This document shows positions 62,092-64,000 of a stretch of DNA of 64,000 nt, piece after piece (position 1 is the stretch's first letter; each line of letters begins with the position of its first letter). Under the pieces are notes generated by a model. That model worked only from the letters and a program-made list of their open reading frames with translations, was not told the DNA's origin and did no database searches. This DNA comes from Nodosilinea sp. FACHB-141 (lineage in GTDB: Bacteria; Cyanobacteriota; Cyanobacteriia; Phormidesmidales; Phormidesmidaceae), in contig NZ_JACJPP010000018.1 in the NCBI RefSeq assembly GCF_014696135.1, positions 124,001 to 188,000 on the forward strand. Direction: 5' to 3'. Made by a program: the position numbers and the translations under genes.

Positions 62092-63144
62092 ATGAAGACG
62101 ATAAATATTTGCAATTATAAATTGGGTAACACTGCTCAGCCATTTGTAATTGCTGAAATGTCCGGCAACCATAATCAGTCTCTGGCTCGGGCGCTAGAAC
62201 TTGTGGATGCGGCAGCTAAGGCAGGGGCACATGGTTTGAAGATCCAAACCTACACTGCTGATACTATGACTCTCGATATCAAAGAGGGTGAGTTCTTTAT
62301 TAAAGACCCTAATAGTCTTTGGCAAGGGAATTCACTTTACAGTTTATATCAACAGGCTCATACCCCTTGGGAATGGCACCAGCCCATCTTCGATCGCTGC
62401 AAAGAGCTTGGCCTAGTCGGCTTTAGCAGCCCTTTCGATGCCACCGCCGTCGATTTTCTTGAGACTCTCGATGTCCCCTGCTACAAAATAGCCTCGTTTG
62501 AAAATACCGACCTGCCGCTGATTCGCAAAGTGGCCAGCACCGGCAAGCCTATGATTATCTCCACTGGGATGGCAACCATCGCCGAACTAGACGAAGCAGT
62601 GTGCACTGCTCGTGCTGCCGGATGCCCAGACTTGATCTTGCTCAAATGCACTAGCACCTACCCGGCCAGTCCTGCTAACGCCAACATTATGACTATTCCC
62701 CACCTGCGCCAGCTGTTTGATGTACAGGTAGGTCTGTCAGATCACACCATGGGCATTGGCGTTGCTGTTGCCAGTGTTGCCTTGGGGGCCACCCTGATCG
62801 AAAAGCACTTCACCCTCAGCCGAGCCGATGGTGGGGTAGACTCAGCCTTTTCTATGGAGCCGGACGAACTGCACCAGCTAGTCATCGAGACTGAGCGGGC
62901 CTGGCAGTCGTTGGGCCAGGTCAGCTATGGGGCCACGAAAGATGAAGAAAAATCGGTAAGATTTAGGCGCAGTCTGTATGTGGGGCAACCTATGGAGGCA
63001 GGTGAGGTATTCACCGCCAATAACCTGCGCATCATTCGGCCCGGATTTGGTTTGGCACCCAAATATTTTGATGATTTGATTGGCAAACCCGTCAAAAAAG
63101 CCACTCCAGCAGGCACCCCCGTCACTTGGGATTTGATTTTATAA
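62092..63144 (+). CDS. pseI: Pseudaminic acid synthase PseI
   Basis: 350 residues of the NeuB/PseI family. TIM-barrel with AEMSGNHNQSLARALELVDA, GAHGLKIQTYTADTMTLDI, FSSPFDATAVDFLETLDVPC, and LSDHTMGIGVAVASVALGAT with the metal His. A C-terminal antifreeze-like SAF domain (~285-350, SLYVGQPMEAGEVFTANNLR) is present. It condenses 2,4-diacetamido-altrose with phosphoenolpyruvate to pseudaminic acid. The MSGNHNQ loop is typical of PseI rather than NeuB. Confidence 0.93.
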   Translation: MKTINICNYKLGNTAQPFVIAEMSGNHNQSLARALELVDAAAKAGAHGLKIQTYTADTMTLDIKEGEFFIKDPNSLWQGNSLYSLYQQAHTPWEWHQPIFDRCKELGLVGFSSPFDATAVDFLETLDVPCYKIASFENTDLPLIRKVASTGKPMIISTGMATIAELDEAVCTARAAGCPDLILLKCTSTYPASPANANIMTIPHLRQLFDVQVGLSDHTMGIGVAVASVALGATLIEKHFTLSRADGGVDSAFSMEPDELHQLVIETERAWQSLGQVSYGATKDEEKSVRFRRSLYVGQPMEAGEVFTANNLRIIRPGFGLAPKYFDDLIGKPVKKATPAGTPVTWDLIL

Positions 63145-63162
63145 ACCAGCGGTTTTATACCT

Positions 63163-64000
63163 ATGGGCTACCCCCCTGACCTAGAGCAGCAGATCAAACG
63201 CATCAACACTTTTGAGGAAAAATACCCTGCCCCAGATGCGCACCAGTGCTACGGCTTGGGTAAATGGCTCAAGCGTCATCTAGCCTTGCGCGAGGGTATT
63301 CCTCTGCACATTCACATGGATCATGGGGTTCGCATCAGCGAGGCCATGACTAATTGCGATCTGTTTGCTACTCAGCCCATCTTTTTCACCAGTGCTGCCC
63401 AGCGGAATGAGTACGTCAAGCAAACTGGCAAGCAGGCCTACGTTAGCGGTTCGCCCTTTGTCGCCTGCCGCATCCTTAACCAAATTAAATCAGACCCAAA
63501 TGCTAGAGGCACCGTCGCTTTTCCCGTCCATTCCACTCACCTAATTGACGTGGTAATCGACTGGGAAAAGTATGCCGACGATTTGCTCAACCTGCCCGCC
63601 GAGTATCAACCCGTCACAGTGTGCCTGTATTGGAAAGATCTGCTGGCTGGGCGGCATACCCCGTTCATCAAGCGGAGCATGACGGTGGTGACCACTGGGC
63701 ATATGGCTGACCCTGACTTCGCCACCACTTTTTATGCCATCCTGCGGCAGCACCGCTACTGTACTAGCAATATGGTGGGGTCTTACACCTTTTACGCCGT
63801 CGAGATGGGGATTCCATTCTTTATTCACGGCATGCCGCCAGTTTTCAACAACCACGGCCACGACCACAACCGCCCAACCGGTACCTACACCGTTGACAAT
63901 CTGGCAGACGATCGCGAGAAGCGCGACTTTTTAGAGTTTCAAAATCTATTTGAGCTGGATATGAATGCGGAGGTGACAATCAGCGAGCGCACTCGTGCCC
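63163..64000 (+). CDS. Unrecognised protein of the pse operon, 5' part (partial)
   Basis: Open from the ATG at 63163 to the window end (279 codons and one base). It lies 18 bp after pseI in the same direction. I do not recognise the family. Visible features: a His-rich strand HIHMDHG (49-55), HSTH (123-126), the stretch SYTFYAVEMGIPFFIHG (207-223), similar in form to the donor-sugar site of GT-B glycosyltransferases (small residue, then E-x-G-x-P), and HGHDH (231-235). From position and this site it may be the transferase that uses CMP-pseudaminic acid, but this is inference. Confidence 0.6.
   Translation, partial: MGYPPDLEQQIKRINTFEEKYPAPDAHQCYGLGKWLKRHLALREGIPLHIHMDHGVRISEAMTNCDLFATQPIFFTSAAQRNEYVKQTGKQAYVSGSPFVACRILNQIKSDPNARGTVAFPVHSTHLIDVVIDWEKYADDLLNLPAEYQPVTVCLYWKDLLAGRHTPFIKRSMTVVTTGHMADPDFATTFYAILRQHRYCTSNMVGSYTFYAVEMGIPFFIHGMPPVFNNHGHDHNRPTGTYTVDNLADDREKRDFLEFQNLFELDMNAEVTISERTRA

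Noticed and set aside
62092..63144. Sialic acid (NeuB) rather than pseudaminic acid synthase
   Set aside because: Its neighbours are PseB, PseC and PseG-type enzymes, and no NeuC-type epimerase is present in the operon.
1..64000. tRNA/rRNA genes, CRISPR arrays and insertion sequences
   Set aside because: I looked for tRNA arm motifs, regularly spaced repeats with unique spacers, and transposase-like frames. None was convincing. The evenly spaced 42-bp repeat lacks spacers.

Overview
The window is chromosomal DNA from a cyanobacterium, most likely a filamentous or Leptolyngbya/Nodosilinea-type strain, although the genus is only inferred. The evidence is the very frequent GCGATCGC (HIP1) octamer, the divergent psbH/psbN pair, a CpcT-type phycobiliprotein lyase, cyanophycinase, type III glutamine synthetase, NtcA and glutamine-riboswitch signals, a beta-carotene ketolase and several protein families found mainly in cyanobacteria. 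G+C is moderate to high in most genes. It drops in some accessory stretches, such as the alpha/beta hydrolase at 6.3-7.3 kb and the pseH half of a fusion gene at 61.6-62.1 kb.

Layout. 0-13 kb is an accessory-rich region: the start of a cation-efflux transporter, a lipoprotein plus WD40 protein, crtW with a fatty-acid-hydroxylase-type enzyme, about 1 kb of non-coding sequence with a 42-bp tandem repeat, an alpha/beta hydrolase, two WG-repeat proteins around a MOSC protein, and a TspO-like protein. 13-29 kb carries envelope and stress genes: a BrkB-type membrane protein, DUF6335 plus CHAD, DUF3616, DedA, a cyanophycin-linked operon (cyanophycinase, a decayed nhaC, an AstE-like deacylase), a K+ channel, oligopeptidase A, SulP and two DUF2382 stress proteins. 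29-33 kb is core: pth, tatA, psbH/psbN, rpsP, khpA and phoH. 33-40 kb is a nitrogen-related segment: a tandem 6-pyruvoyl-tetrahydropterin-synthase-type protein, an NtcA site plus glutamine riboswitch driving a DUF4278 (PirA-like) gene, ybaK, glnN and asnS. 40-53 kb holds a degenerate XisF-like recombinase, rnz, a HEAT-repeat protein, the lpt genes (lptF, lptB and lptA, split by a glycosyltransferase and a dioxygenase), threonine aldolase and CpcT. 53-64 kb holds leuS and then a nearly uninterrupted operon of a Wzt-type exporter ATPase with pseB, pseC, a pseF-like gene, a pseG-pseH fusion, pseI and a partial, unrecognised gene that runs off the window.

How the genes work together. Three modules stand out. 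First, at 33.9-34.5 kb, an NtcA box overlaps the promoter and a glutamine riboswitch lies in the leader of a small regulator gene, 0.8 kb from the end of glnN. This is a two-input nitrogen-surplus sensor. Second, 56.3-64 kb encodes a CMP-activated pseudaminic-acid-type (nonulosonic) sugar pathway, with an ABC ATPase that would export the glycan carrying it. Third, 18.4-20.9 kb looks like a cyanophycin-breakdown operon whose transporter is being lost. No tRNA or rRNA gene, CRISPR array or intact insertion sequence was seen.
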